Of a stretch of 64,000 nt of DNA, positions 33,314 through 42,411 are shown piece by piece. The notes under the pieces were generated by a model, which saw only the letters and a list, made by a program, of their open reading frames with translations, ran no database searches and was not told the DNA's origin. A program made the translations under genes and the position numbers. Source of the DNA: an uncultured Sutterella sp. (GTDB lineage: Bacteria; Pseudomonadota; Gammaproteobacteria; Burkholderiales; Burkholderiaceae_F); the NCBI GenBank assembly GCA_937906995.1, contig CALESB010000002.1, forward strand, positions 43,664-107,663, in the 5' to 3' direction. Position 1 is the first letter of the stretch; every line of letters begins with the position of its first letter.

Positions 33314-34483
33314 ATGGCAAGTGCTGTCACACTTTCATCTGTATTAAAGAAGGCAGGTGAAAAAACTATTTTAAATAACATCTCTTTATCGGTTAAGCCG
33401 GGCGAATTCATGACTTTGGTGGGTCCGTCTGGTTGCGGTAAGTCCACCCTTTTGCGTTTGATTGCTGGACTAACAGACTGCGATTGCGGCAGTGTGAATA
33501 TTGATGACCGAGATGTTGTTCAGTTGGCACCCCGTGACCGTGGTGTGGCAATGGTTTTCCAGTCCTACGCACTCTACCCACATATGACGGTTCGAGAAAA
33601 CGTCGCGACCCCTTTAAGAATGTCTCGTTTGTCGGCAATTGAGCGCTTACCATGGATTGGCCCATTATTAGCTCGAGACAAGTACCGTTCTATTGAACGA
33701 GATGTCACTCGAGCCATTGAAAGCGTTCAACTTAATACTCAGCAAGATAATAAACCCAGCCAGTTATCAGGTGGCCAACGCCAGCGTGTCGCTATTGCTC
33801 GAGCTATGGTTCGAAATCCTGGCGTTTTCTTAATGGATGAGCCGTTATCCAACTTAGATGCTCGTCTACGAGTGCATATGCGAGGCGAAATTGCGAAACT
33901 TCACAAGAGCATGGGTGCAACCATCATTTACGTGACTCATGATCAAACAGAGGCAATGACACTTTCAGATCGAATTGCATTGATGATGGATGGTGAAATT
34001 GTGCAAGTGGGTACTCCAGAAGAGCTTTATGAAACACCGCGAGATATCAGAGTTGCAAAGTTTATTGGTAGTCCTGAAATTAACCTCATCGAAGTAAAGG
34101 TTAACTGTTCTAGAGTGGAGTTTGCAGGTGAGGCTACTTCATTACTTTTGCTGCGAGTTGCAAATGGTTCAAAACTTTCTATAGGCATTCGCCCTCACCA
34201 ATGGCTTGTGAATGAACAATTGTCTCAAGCAGATCTCATTTTCTCAGTTAAGGTCGAGCGTGAGGAAGTGCTTGGTGCCGATGTTCTACTGTATGGCCAC
34301 TTAGACGCCCAACCTAAGACGCCAATTGTTGCTCGTTTTTCAGCCGACTGTGTCAAGCGATTGAGAGGGGAGTCAAATCATTGGTCTAACTTACTGTCCT
34401 TTGGCATCAATGCTTGTGAAATGCATCTATTCGACGACCGTGGCAGTCGAATTCCCTGTCCTGCACTAACGGTACTTGATTAG
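33314..34483 (+). CDS. ugpC: ABC importer ATPase, UgpC/MalK type
   Basis: ATPase of a carbohydrate/glycerol-phosphate class importer. Walker A VGPSGCGKST near residue 40, signature LSGGQRQRVAIARAM, Walker B VFLMDEPLSNLD, H-loop YVTHDQTEAMT, and a C-terminal TOBE/OB region. 389 residues from the ATG at 33314 (ACGGAGA before it). It begins a five-to-six gene run with two permeases, a binding protein, a HAD phosphatase and a PHP enzyme, which points to phosphate-ester uptake. The symbol is by similarity of type; the substrate is not proven. An insert of about 18 residues in the helical domain (near 105-125) is slightly unusual. Confidence 0.8.
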   Translation: MASAVTLSSVLKKAGEKTILNNISLSVKPGEFMTLVGPSGCGKSTLLRLIAGLTDCDCGSVNIDDRDVVQLAPRDRGVAMVFQSYALYPHMTVRENVATPLRMSRLSAIERLPWIGPLLARDKYRSIERDVTRAIESVQLNTQQDNKPSQLSGGQRQRVAIARAMVRNPGVFLMDEPLSNLDARLRVHMRGEIAKLHKSMGATIIYVTHDQTEAMTLSDRIALMMDGEIVQVGTPEELYETPRDIRVAKFIGSPEINLIEVKVNCSRVEFAGEATSLLLLRVANGSKLSIGIRPHQWLVNEQLSQADLIFSVKVEREEVLGADVLLYGHLDAQPKTPIVARFSADCVKRLRGESNHWSNLLSFGINACEMHLFDDRGSRIPCPALTVLD

Positions 34484-34491
34484 GAGCTTTT

Positions 34492-35385
34492 ATGTTTTTT
34501 CATGAAACAAAGCAGAGTTGGCATCCTGATCGTTGGGCCTATGCGTTTACTTTACCCGCAGCGTTATTGATGTTTTTAACGTTACTGTTACCCATAGTTA
34601 TTGTTATTGCAATGAGCTTTACAGACTATGCGTTGGGCAGTACGGAGTTTTCTTGGGTAGGTTTAAAAAACTATCAAGAACTGGTTTTTAACGATACGTT
34701 TCTTCGATCACTTAAAAACACGCTTCTTTATGTACTGATTGTTGTTCCGAGTGCAGTCATTATTGGTTTGGTGCTGGCGATTTTGGTGGAAAACGCCAAG
34801 TGGGGTCGCAAAGCCTATCGCATTATTTTCTTTATGCCAGTTGCCTCCACTCTCGTAGCAATGGCAATTGTTTGGAAGTATTTGTTGCACGACAGTATTG
34901 GTCCAGTCAATCTCTTTTTAAGAGCTTTAGGGTTTCAAGGTGCAGCGTTCTTTAGTGATCCTGATTGGGTGATGTTTTCTTTAGGAATTGTAGGGATTTG
35001 GCAATTGGCCGGTTTCAATATGGTGCTTTTTATGTCGGCGCTTTGTAGCATTCCGTCCGAAGTCAACGATGCTGCCACCATCGATGGTGCAGACGGTTTC
35101 TGGCGTCGCTTATTCACAGTGACGTTGCCGCTAATCTCTCCAACCATGCTCTTTGTTGTGACTACGAGCTCCATCACTGCATTTAAGTTATTTGACAGTG
35201 TTGCTGTCTTAACGCACGGCGGTCCGCAAGGGGCATCTGATGTCTTGCTCTATAGCGCCTACACCGAAGGCTTTGCCAACTTAAATACGGCAGGCGCTAG
35301 TGCAATGACAGTGGTTTTCCTCATCATGATTGTGATGGGTTCTTGGATCCAAGCACGAATTTCTGAAAAGAAGGTGCACTACTAA
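34492..35385 (+). CDS. ugpA: ABC importer permease, UgpA type
   Basis: 297 residues with six membrane segments and the coupling EAA loop EVNDAATIDGADGFWRRLFTVTLPLISP near residue 186. Belongs to the MalF/UgpA permease class. It starts eight bases after ugpC and its end overlaps the next permease by one base (TAATG). Confidence 0.85.
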   Translation: MFFHETKQSWHPDRWAYAFTLPAALLMFLTLLLPIVIVIAMSFTDYALGSTEFSWVGLKNYQELVFNDTFLRSLKNTLLYVLIVVPSAVIIGLVLAILVENAKWGRKAYRIIFFMPVASTLVAMAIVWKYLLHDSIGPVNLFLRALGFQGAAFFSDPDWVMFSLGIVGIWQLAGFNMVLFMSALCSIPSEVNDAATIDGADGFWRRLFTVTLPLISPTMLFVVTTSSITAFKLFDSVAVLTHGGPQGASDVLLYSAYTEGFANLNTAGASAMTVVFLIMIVMGSWIQARISEKKVHY

Positions 35386-36260
35386 TGACTTCCTCTACTA
35401 CTCAAAATCAATGGACCAAATTGTTTCTTCGACAAGGTCCTTTATCGCCAAGTCAGTGTTTGACACACGTGTTTTTGTTGGGCTCAGCCTTTTTAATTTT
35501 GTTCCCGTTTTATTGGATGATCACGACTTCATTTCGTGAACCTTCTGAAGTGTTTATGGGGACGTTTCACTGGTTGCCACAAAACTTTGTTGGCTTTTCT
35601 AATTATGTGACAGCCATTGAAAAGACCCACCTATTGCGCTTTGGCTTAAATGGTTTAGTGGTCTGTATCGGCGTGCTAGTAATGCAATTGGCTGTAGCTG
35701 TTCCGGCAGCCTGGTCGTTAGCTCGCTATGACTTTAACGGCAAAGGATTGTTCTTCTTGTTTGTTCTTTTGGGCTTGGCCGTGCCGATTCAAGCTCCAGC
35801 AATTCCGCTTTTTATGGGATTGGCTGCAATGGACTTGCTTGATACGTTCTTCGCACTGATGTTCCCATTTTTCTTGTCCGTTTTCGCCATCTTTCTTTTT
35901 AGACAAGCTTTTATGAGCTTTCCAGAGGAAATTATTTTGGCGGCGCGAATGGATGGGATGAGTGAGGCCGCTATTTTATGGAAAGTGGCTTTGCCAGCTT
36001 TACGTCCCCAAGTGGCTGCGTTTGCAGTGTTCTCCTTTGTGGCGCATTGGAACGATCTTTATTGGCCCATGATTGTGATTACCAGTCCTGACATGGTCAC
36101 GCCACCCTTGGGCTTAGCTCAGTTTTCTGATCCTGAGACGGGTACTAACTTCGGTTCATTAATGGCCGCCGCCACTTTAATGGTTTTACCTGTAATGGCA
36201 TTTTTTGGTCTTTTCCAAAAAGACTTTATGGAAGGTGTGACCCACTCAGGGGTCAAGTAA
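35385..36260 (+). CDS. ugpE: ABC importer permease, UgpE type
   Basis: 291 residues with six membrane segments and the EAA loop EEIILAARMDGMSEAAILWKVALPALRP near residue 184. MalG/UgpE class, the partner of the previous permease. A 62-base gap with TTGAAAGGAA leads to the binding-protein gene. Confidence 0.85.
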   Translation: MTSSTTQNQWTKLFLRQGPLSPSQCLTHVFLLGSAFLILFPFYWMITTSFREPSEVFMGTFHWLPQNFVGFSNYVTAIEKTHLLRFGLNGLVVCIGVLVMQLAVAVPAAWSLARYDFNGKGLFFLFVLLGLAVPIQAPAIPLFMGLAAMDLLDTFFALMFPFFLSVFAIFLFRQAFMSFPEEIILAARMDGMSEAAILWKVALPALRPQVAAFAVFSFVAHWNDLYWPMIVITSPDMVTPPLGLAQFSDPETGTNFGSLMAAATLMVLPVMAFFGLFQKDFMEGVTHSGVK

Positions 36261-36322
36261 TAAATTGGATGGGTCGTTTGACGCATCCTTCATTTAACGT
36301 TTATTGAAAGGAATCATTCGTC

Positions 36323-37633
36323 ATGAGTGAATTAAAACGTCGTGAATTTCTTACTCGCTCTGCATTGACGGGTTTGTTTTTAAGTACCGGTGCTGTTGGT
36401 AGTTATGCATCGACTGTTTTTGAACCGGAAAATACGGTTGAGTTGGAACTGTTGCATGCAATGCCGGGTCAAGATGCTTACTTTAAGACCATTGCTGACG
36501 CTTTCATGAAAAAGCACCCGAAGATCAAGATTCGTTTCCGCGCTTCTCCCCAATCGTATCTAGAAGCACATCAAACACTTTTACGAAGTGCAGTGACGAA
36601 TAAGCTGCCTGACATCTATCACTCTGCGTGGATTTATTTTGACGAAACAGTCAAACAACTCCAAAAACGTAAGCAAATTGTTGATTTGACAGACTTCGTT
36701 AAGCAAGAAGGTCAGGTTTGGCAAGATGAGAATTACTATCCGAGTATGCTAAAAATCGGTCAGGTTGATGGTCGTCAATATGCTTTACCGTTTGCCGCTT
36801 CAACGCCAGTCATGTTCTTTAATGCAGACCTTGTTAAAGCTGCTGGTGGCGATCCAAACAACTTCCCGACCGATTGGGATGCAATTTTAAAGTTGGCCAA
36901 TAAGATTCAAGCGCTTGGCGGTGTGAATGGGATTGCCTACGATATTCATGCTTGGCCTGATGATTGGTTGTGGCAAACAATGGTGCTTGAGCAAGGTGGT
37001 TCGTTAATGGATAAAGACGGCAAGCACTGCGGATTTAATAATGATATTGGTCTGAAGGCACTGCAAATGTGTGTCCGCATTATGAAAGAAGGCGGTATGC
37101 AAATGCGTGACTATGAACAGTCTCGTCAGCAGTTTGTAGCCGGCAAGATTGGCATTATTGCTGCCTCTCCGAATTCGGCCCGAGCTTTCACTGATTTGAT
37201 CGGTGATAAGTTTAAGTTGGGTTGCCAAATCTACCCGAGAATGAACAAGGATCACGGTCGTTTGCCGACGGGTGGTAATGGCGCCGTCATTCTTTCGAAA
37301 GACCCAATCAAGCAAAAGGCTGCTTGGGAATACATTAAGTTTGCCTGTGGTCCGGAAGGTCAAAAGCTTGCCGTGTTGGGCTCTGGCTATATGCCAACTA
37401 ACCGTATGGCTGAAAAGCCCGAATATTTGGGTGAATTCTATAAACAAAATCCACTTTGGTTCACGCCGGTTAAGCAAGCACCGTATGCAGCTGCATGGCA
37501 AGGTTACAAGGGTAAGAACGGTGTGAAGATTTGGTATCGTCAACGAGATCTTATTGGTTTGGTTATGCGTGGTGAACTCTCCGTCAATGATGGGCTTCAA
37601 CAAATTGTTCAAGCGACCGAGTCCTTGTTCTAG
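36323..37633 (+). CDS. ugpB: ABC importer binding protein, UgpB type, Tat-exported
   Basis: 436 residues. The leader KRREFLTRSALTGLF fits the twin-arginine export motif, so it probably goes out folded. The mature part is a class of extracellular solute-binding protein (family 1), with FNADLVKAAGGDPNNFPTDWDAILKLA in the first lobe; the UgpB-like ligand pocket with Trp/Asp residues follows. The AAGGAA ribosome site is strong, usual for the most abundant part of an importer. Ligand is likely a glycerol-phosphate ester or similar, by neighbourhood. Confidence 0.82.
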   Translation: MSELKRREFLTRSALTGLFLSTGAVGSYASTVFEPENTVELELLHAMPGQDAYFKTIADAFMKKHPKIKIRFRASPQSYLEAHQTLLRSAVTNKLPDIYHSAWIYFDETVKQLQKRKQIVDLTDFVKQEGQVWQDENYYPSMLKIGQVDGRQYALPFAASTPVMFFNADLVKAAGGDPNNFPTDWDAILKLANKIQALGGVNGIAYDIHAWPDDWLWQTMVLEQGGSLMDKDGKHCGFNNDIGLKALQMCVRIMKEGGMQMRDYEQSRQQFVAGKIGIIAASPNSARAFTDLIGDKFKLGCQIYPRMNKDHGRLPTGGNGAVILSKDPIKQKAAWEYIKFACGPEGQKLAVLGSGYMPTNRMAEKPEYLGEFYKQNPLWFTPVKQAPYAAAWQGYKGKNGVKIWYRQRDLIGLVMRGELSVNDGLQQIVQATESLF

Positions 37634-37642
37634 AGGTATGTA

Positions 37643-38338
37643 ATGAGAAAAAAACTAGAACTGTTGATTCTGGATTGCGATGGGGTTTTGATCGATAGTG
37701 AACCGCTAGCGTGTGTTGCAGATGCTCTTGCGATTCAAAAGTATTCAACCACGGGAGCAAGACCCTCTTGCGAAGAGATTATGAGGCGCTTTACAGGAAA
37801 AAGCTCTCAGGCAATTGCTGAAGCAATGCAGGCTGATTATGGCGTTAAGGATGTGCAGGCCTGGATGGCAGAAAAGGACAGCATGATCCAAGAGCTCTTT
37901 AAAAAAGAACTTCAGCCGGTCAATGGGGTTAAGCAAGCGCTAGGCTTTTTTAAAAGCCAAAATCTTCCGTACTGCGTGGCTTCCAATAGTGGCATTAATC
38001 GACTCAAATTGGCCTTCGAGTGTACTGGTTTAGATCCATATTTAGAGGGAGTTTGGCACTCTGCTCAAGAGGTAAAACATGGGAAACCTGCTCCCGATTT
38101 ATTTTTCCACGTGGCCGATATTTTTGGGGTGAAACCGGAAAACTGCCTTGTTGTGGATGATAGTCCCTCAGGAATCACGGGGGCTACAGCAGCAGGTATG
38201 ACCGCTTGGGGATTTATTGGCACTAACCGCATGGGTCAATGCTGGGAAGATGCTCTTTTTCAAGCAGGCGCTTCACGATTAATCACAAGTTTTAGTGAGT
38301 TACAAGAAAGCATTCTTGCGCTTCGACAAAAGCTTTAA
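37643..38338 (+). CDS. HAD-superfamily phosphatase (subfamily IA)
   Basis: 231 residues. Catalytic motif I DCDGVLIDSE near residue 9, motif II Ser in VASNSG, motif III Lys in KHGKPAPD, motif IV VVDDSPSG. This is the beta-phosphoglucomutase/phosphatase-like group with a helical cap. It lies nine bases after ugpB, with AGAGG before the start. Likely removes phosphate from the imported ester or its product. Confidence 0.85.
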   Translation: MRKKLELLILDCDGVLIDSEPLACVADALAIQKYSTTGARPSCEEIMRRFTGKSSQAIAEAMQADYGVKDVQAWMAEKDSMIQELFKKELQPVNGVKQALGFFKSQNLPYCVASNSGINRLKLAFECTGLDPYLEGVWHSAQEVKHGKPAPDLFFHVADIFGVKPENCLVVDDSPSGITGATAAGMTAWGFIGTNRMGQCWEDALFQAGASRLITSFSELQESILALRQKL

Positions 38339-38349
38339 GTAGGAATTTA

Positions 38350-39264
38350 ATGATGAAATTAATGCCTTTTGATAAAACGGGTCCTTTTTACCGTGGTAGC
38401 TTGCACTCGCATACAACAGCTTCTGATGGAGAACGTACACCTGAGAGATTGCTAAAAATGTATGCAGCTAATGGGTACGACTTTGTTTGCATCACGGATC
38501 ACTTCTTGTCGGAATTTCACTTTCCGATTACTGTGCCGGAGAAGCCTTTGTCAGGCTTAACGGTGATTCCATCGGCCGAATTGCACGTAGGAAAAACCTC
38601 CAATGGATGGACGTGGCACATGACTGCGAATGGTTTGCCAGTGGACTTTGAACCGCCCAAAGATGGAGAGACAACGCAAGAAATTGCACGTCGAGCTGTC
38701 GAAGCTGGTGCATTTTTAAGTATTGTGCACCCAGGTTGGTATCAATTAACGCTTGAAGACGCCCAAAGTATTGACACCGCTCACGCAGTTGAAGTGTTTA
38801 ATGCCGGTTGCCAAGTGATGCACGAACGTGGAGATGGGTCTTACTTAGTTGACGGTCTTCTTGATAAGGGACGTCGCATTTGGGTGACTGCCGTCGATGA
38901 TAGTCACGGTCATATGCCTGATTTGGCTCTCGCTTGGGTCAATGTCAAAGCAGCATCCAGTCAAGCGGATGATTTATTGAATGCTCTAAAAAACGGTCAA
39001 TTCTATTCTTCGGAAGGGCCCGAAATTCACGACCTGGATTGGAACCCAGAAACAAAGCAATTAACGATTCGTACAACGGCCGTTACTCGTATTTTGGTCA
39101 ATGGTCAGGGGTACCTTAATGCTAATGCCTGTGGTGAAGGCATCACTAAAGCAACGATTGACCTTTCACATTTTACTCATAGTCCGTGGATGAGAATTAT
39201 TATTTGTGATTGCGATGGTAAAAAGGCATGGACGAATCCCTACTGGTTTGAGGATTTAAGCTAA
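38350..39264 (+). CDS. PHP-domain metallohydrolase (CehA/McbA-like)
   Basis: 304 residues with the PHP metal site: HSHTTASDGERTPE near residue 18, ITDHF near residue 49, a His in SIVHPGWYQ, and DDSHGH near residue 180. PHP enzymes of this type are phosphodiesterases or phosphatases. As last gene of the Ugp-like operon it would replace the glycerophosphodiesterase UgpQ, which is absent. Two start codons in a row (38350, 38353). Confidence 0.8.
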   Translation: MMKLMPFDKTGPFYRGSLHSHTTASDGERTPERLLKMYAANGYDFVCITDHFLSEFHFPITVPEKPLSGLTVIPSAELHVGKTSNGWTWHMTANGLPVDFEPPKDGETTQEIARRAVEAGAFLSIVHPGWYQLTLEDAQSIDTAHAVEVFNAGCQVMHERGDGSYLVDGLLDKGRRIWVTAVDDSHGHMPDLALAWVNVKAASSQADDLLNALKNGQFYSSEGPEIHDLDWNPETKQLTIRTTAVTRILVNGQGYLNANACGEGITKATIDLSHFTHSPWMRIIICDCDGKKAWTNPYWFEDLS

Positions 39265-39298
39265 GTAGGCACTCTATTTATTGATCCTCATAATTAAA

Positions 39299-39333
39299 AC
39301 AAAGGCTCTCTAAAAACCTTAGAGAGCCTTTGT
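39299..39333. terminator. bidirectional terminator between the PHP and TonB-receptor genes
   Basis: 13-base perfect stem ACAAAGGCTCTCT (39299-39311 with 39321-39333), between convergent genes. Confidence 0.8.
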
Positions 39334-39349
39334 CATGTCAGATAGACAG

Positions 39350-41368
39350 CTAGAAACGGGCAGTCACATTAACACGAACAGTACGACCATATCCATACGA
39401 GCCATTAAGTTCTTGGTAGGTCTTGTTGGCGATGTTTTCAACGGCAACAGTTGTTGTAAAGTCAGCAAAGTTAGCGACTGAGGGTGTCCACTGTAGTCCT
39501 AGTGCATGAGTGCAATAAGACGGTAGATGGATGTTTTCTTCTTGAGTTTGGTAGTTATCCACTGAACTCTTGCCACCATCGTACCAATTGAGTCGGTACC
39601 AAAGCTTTAAGTCTTTAGAAGGTACTGCCCATGTGGTGCGAAGGGTCGCTGTTTGAGGAACGATGCCAGGTAGGCGTTCATTGGTTTCTTTATCGATGGC
39701 GTGAACGAGACCCCAACCAAGATGCAAGGAAGCATTACCAATTGAGTAATCGGCAGAGACCTCTGCACCTTTTCTGACAACTTCGCCCACGTTAACCGTT
39801 TTGAAGTACATTGTCATTTTTCTTGGGTCAAAGTCGATCATGTCGGCAGAAATTAAATCTTTGACCTTGTCATAGAAAACGGCCCCTTTTAGTTGCAATC
39901 GGTCGTTTTCAGTGAAAAGCCGGCTCAGTTGTGAGTTAAGCCCAATTTCATAATTTAGGGAAGTTTCGGGTTTAATTTCAGGGTTTGCAATCACAACAGA
40001 GGTTATACCGGTAGAGGGGTAACTCATTGCAAAGAACATCTCGTCAAGCATTGGGGGACGATACCCACTATTGACAGAGCCGTAAATATTGAGGTTTTCG
40101 GTTGGAGCAACAGACAAAGTGACACCAGGAGAAAGCTTGGAGTCGGATTTAGACTTAAGACCCTCATTGGACTTGCGATCATAATATGACCAACGAAGAA
40201 CAGGTGACAATGTGACTATGTTGGTGAGTGCAATATTGTCTTCAATAAATACGCCAGCATCTATGCCTCGGCTATCAGGTCGAGAAGTGTCGGAAAAGCC
40301 TAAATTATCGACGGCACTTTGCTTTGTTCGAGAAGCATCAAAACCATAGGTGAGTGTATGAGCCACCCCAAAAGAAAATTCTGACGTATTTTGCAGATTG
40401 GTACTAATACTTTCAAATTTATCCTTATAACCAGTGCGTTCGTTTTCCATGGCGTTGTCACCACGAACATATTGAAGATTAGCCTTTAGGTTGACGAGGT
40501 CGCCCGACGAATAATCCCAACTACCGGTAATACGGTGCTGTTCATTTTCATAATGATCAAAGCTTGGGTTAGACGCACCTCGATCATAATTAAATTTGTC
40601 GTAATTGTAGGTTAGAGATAGGGCTGATGCTGAACTCAGCATAATAGTGCTTTTGGCAATAAAAGCATCCCCAGTTGTCTCTAAAGGCGTCGTACTGCGT
40701 CGGCCAGTTTTGCTTGATCGTGCCTCCTCTCCGTCTCGACGTGAGTAACCAAGTAATAAGTCTCCAGAGTCCATACGGCCAAATAGATAAACGCCTTTGG
40801 CCCATTCACGAGAAGCGTCATCGTAACCAACTTTAGCAATGGCGCCAAATTGTTCGTCTGGTTTTAACAGGTCCTCGGCGGATTTTGTCGTTAATGCGAT
40901 TGTGCCACCAATACCCCCATTGCCATAAAGGGAACTACCACCACCGCGTCGAACTTCAACTTGTTTAACAAGTTCTGGATCAATGAAAAAACCATTTGGA
41001 CGGCTGCCACTGATGCTGTAGTTGTCTTGTCGTACTCCATCAATTAAATAAGTGATCTGATTAGAGTCCGAACCACGAATCGAGACCTTAGAGAAAATCG
41101 GCATATTTGCATCCGTTACCGTGACATTGGGAATGGACTCGATTGCTTCACCAATCGTCAATGGCATGGTTTGACTCAACTCCTGTTGGGTCACCAGGCT
41201 AACAGAAGAGGCGGTGTCACTGATGTGTTGTTCTGTGCGAGTGGCTGTAACAACGACGCCATCGATCGCATCATCAGATTTAGATACGTCATTGTTGGCG
41301 TTCGCAACAGAGATAAAGCACGAAGAGAGTGCAGAAGCGAGCAAAGATAGTTTGAGAGAGGTATTCAT
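39350..41368 (-). CDS. TonB-dependent outer membrane receptor
   Basis: 672 residues from the ATG at 41368, the start of the signal peptide (NTSLKLSLLASALSSCFISVANA); a longer frame to 41470 would bury it. The TonB box region GVVVTATRTEQ is followed by the plug (TIGEAIESIPNVTV, then RRGGGSSLYGNGGIGGTI) and a 22-strand barrel ending in VNVTARF. The plug and barrel pattern is close to the haem/haemoglobin/transferrin receptor group, but the ligand cannot be fixed. It is divergent from an ABC gene and both share a Fur box, so it is an iron or metal-complex receptor. Confidence 0.9.
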   Translation of the reverse strand: MNTSLKLSLLASALSSCFISVANANNDVSKSDDAIDGVVVTATRTEQHISDTASSVSLVTQQELSQTMPLTIGEAIESIPNVTVTDANMPIFSKVSIRGSDSNQITYLIDGVRQDNYSISGSRPNGFFIDPELVKQVEVRRGGGSSLYGNGGIGGTIALTTKSAEDLLKPDEQFGAIAKVGYDDASREWAKGVYLFGRMDSGDLLLGYSRRDGEEARSSKTGRRSTTPLETTGDAFIAKSTIMLSSASALSLTYNYDKFNYDRGASNPSFDHYENEQHRITGSWDYSSGDLVNLKANLQYVRGDNAMENERTGYKDKFESISTNLQNTSEFSFGVAHTLTYGFDASRTKQSAVDNLGFSDTSRPDSRGIDAGVFIEDNIALTNIVTLSPVLRWSYYDRKSNEGLKSKSDSKLSPGVTLSVAPTENLNIYGSVNSGYRPPMLDEMFFAMSYPSTGITSVVIANPEIKPETSLNYEIGLNSQLSRLFTENDRLQLKGAVFYDKVKDLISADMIDFDPRKMTMYFKTVNVGEVVRKGAEVSADYSIGNASLHLGWGLVHAIDKETNERLPGIVPQTATLRTTWAVPSKDLKLWYRLNWYDGGKSSVDNYQTQEENIHLPSYCTHALGLQWTPSVANFADFTTTVAVENIANKTYQELNGSYGYGRTVRVNVTARF

Positions 41369-41484
41369 CTTATGAACCTTACAAATGAAAGTGAGAACCA
41401 TTCTAAATAAAGTCGAAAGAGAAGTAAGGATAAAAAGTGCAAAGATGAGCGAATTGTTTGACTTAACCATGTGAAACTATTTAA

Positions 41485-41503
41485 TATAATGAGAATCATT
41501 ATC
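41485..41503. promoter_or_regulatory. Fur box between the receptor and ABC genes
   Basis: TATAATGAGAATCATTATC matches 17 of 19 positions of the Fur consensus (GATAATGATAATCATTATC). It lies 15 bases before the ABC gene start and 117 bases before the receptor start, where Fur binding would block both promoters when iron is plentiful. Confidence 0.85.
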
Positions 41504-41517
41504 GTAAGTAAAAAAGA

Positions 41518-42411
41518 ATGAATTACAAAAAAGGATTACCTCGAGTATTGTGGCGCTATTTCATTAGCCTAGAGCGATGGTGGTTTTGGTGTCTATTTGT
41601 TGTTTTACTGCTTAGCTACACGATAAATATCCAATTTGCCATTGCGTTGAATGATTGGAATGGGCGTTTTTACGATGCACTGCAGAGTGTTAATGCTGAG
41701 GTAATCTACAAAGAGTTAATGTTTTTCATAGGTTTAGCATCAGCAATTATCGTTTTGTTGGTTAGTGCTTCCTATTTGAAAGATCGTCTTATTCTTGCTG
41801 TAAGACGTGATATCACAACAGAATTCTTCCATTTGTGGCTCTCTGAGAAGGGGGCTCATTTCTTACTTAAAGAATCTGGAGAAGAACCAGATAATCCAGA
41901 TCAGCGGATGACAGAGGACATTAAAGCACTTGTGTCATTATCAATGAATTTGTTTTTGAGTTTCTTTGACTCGCTACTGACAATCGGTAGCTTTTCAATC
42001 ATTCTCTGGAATTTATCAGGGTCGGCCACTGTTTTTGACATCACAATTCCAGGCTACATGTTTTGGGTATGTTTGGTCTATACGGTGATTTCTACAGTAA
42101 TAACTCATTTTATTGGGCATCGTCTCAAACGTTTTAATTTTGAGGTACAACATAAAGAGGCTGATCTGCGAGCAAGTTTAATTGAAAAGCGACGCCATGC
42201 CGGTGCAATTGCTGGCGCTCATGGAGAAGCACGGGAAGTAGAGGACTTGACGTCAAAATTTAATGACTTAATGGTCAAACTTATTCAGCTAGTGAAAAAA
42301 CAACGTGACTTGGATTTCTTTACGGTTGGTTTAGGTCAAGTCACGCATCTTGCCCCCATCTTTTTTTCTTTACCGACATTTCTTGCTGGTGGAATTCAAT
42401 TAGGGGGCTGA
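41518..42411 (+). CDS. SbmA/YddA-type ABC protein, membrane half (frame-split)
   Basis: 297 residues, five to six membrane segments, of the ABC_membrane_2 type (family of SbmA/BacA, YddA and the mycobacterial Rv1819c). The blocks WNGRFYDALQ near residue 45 and EQ-type helix EADLRASLIEKRRHAGAIAG near residue 215 are characteristic. The frame stops at TGA (42409-42411) directly after GGIQLGG, where relatives read on into LMQIRxAF. The rest follows in the -1 frame from 42411. The family normally is one chain of about 560 residues. Start at 41518 is close to the Fur box and has a poor ribosome site. Confidence 0.82.
   Translation: MNYKKGLPRVLWRYFISLERWWFWCLFVVLLLSYTINIQFAIALNDWNGRFYDALQSVNAEVIYKELMFFIGLASAIIVLLVSASYLKDRLILAVRRDITTEFFHLWLSEKGAHFLLKESGEEPDNPDQRMTEDIKALVSLSMNLFLSFFDSLLTIGSFSIILWNLSGSATVFDITIPGYMFWVCLVYTVISTVITHFIGHRLKRFNFEVQHKEADLRASLIEKRRHAGAIAGAHGEAREVEDLTSKFNDLMVKLIQLVKKQRDLDFFTVGLGQVTHLAPIFFSLPTFLAGGIQLGG
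42404..42408 (+). repeat. G5 run at the frame break of the ABC gene
   Basis: The five G at 42403-42407 or so (TTAGGGGGCTGATG) lie at the junction. One more G, or a one-base backward ribosome slip on GGG, gives LGGLMQIRG, exactly the family sequence. Confidence 0.6.
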
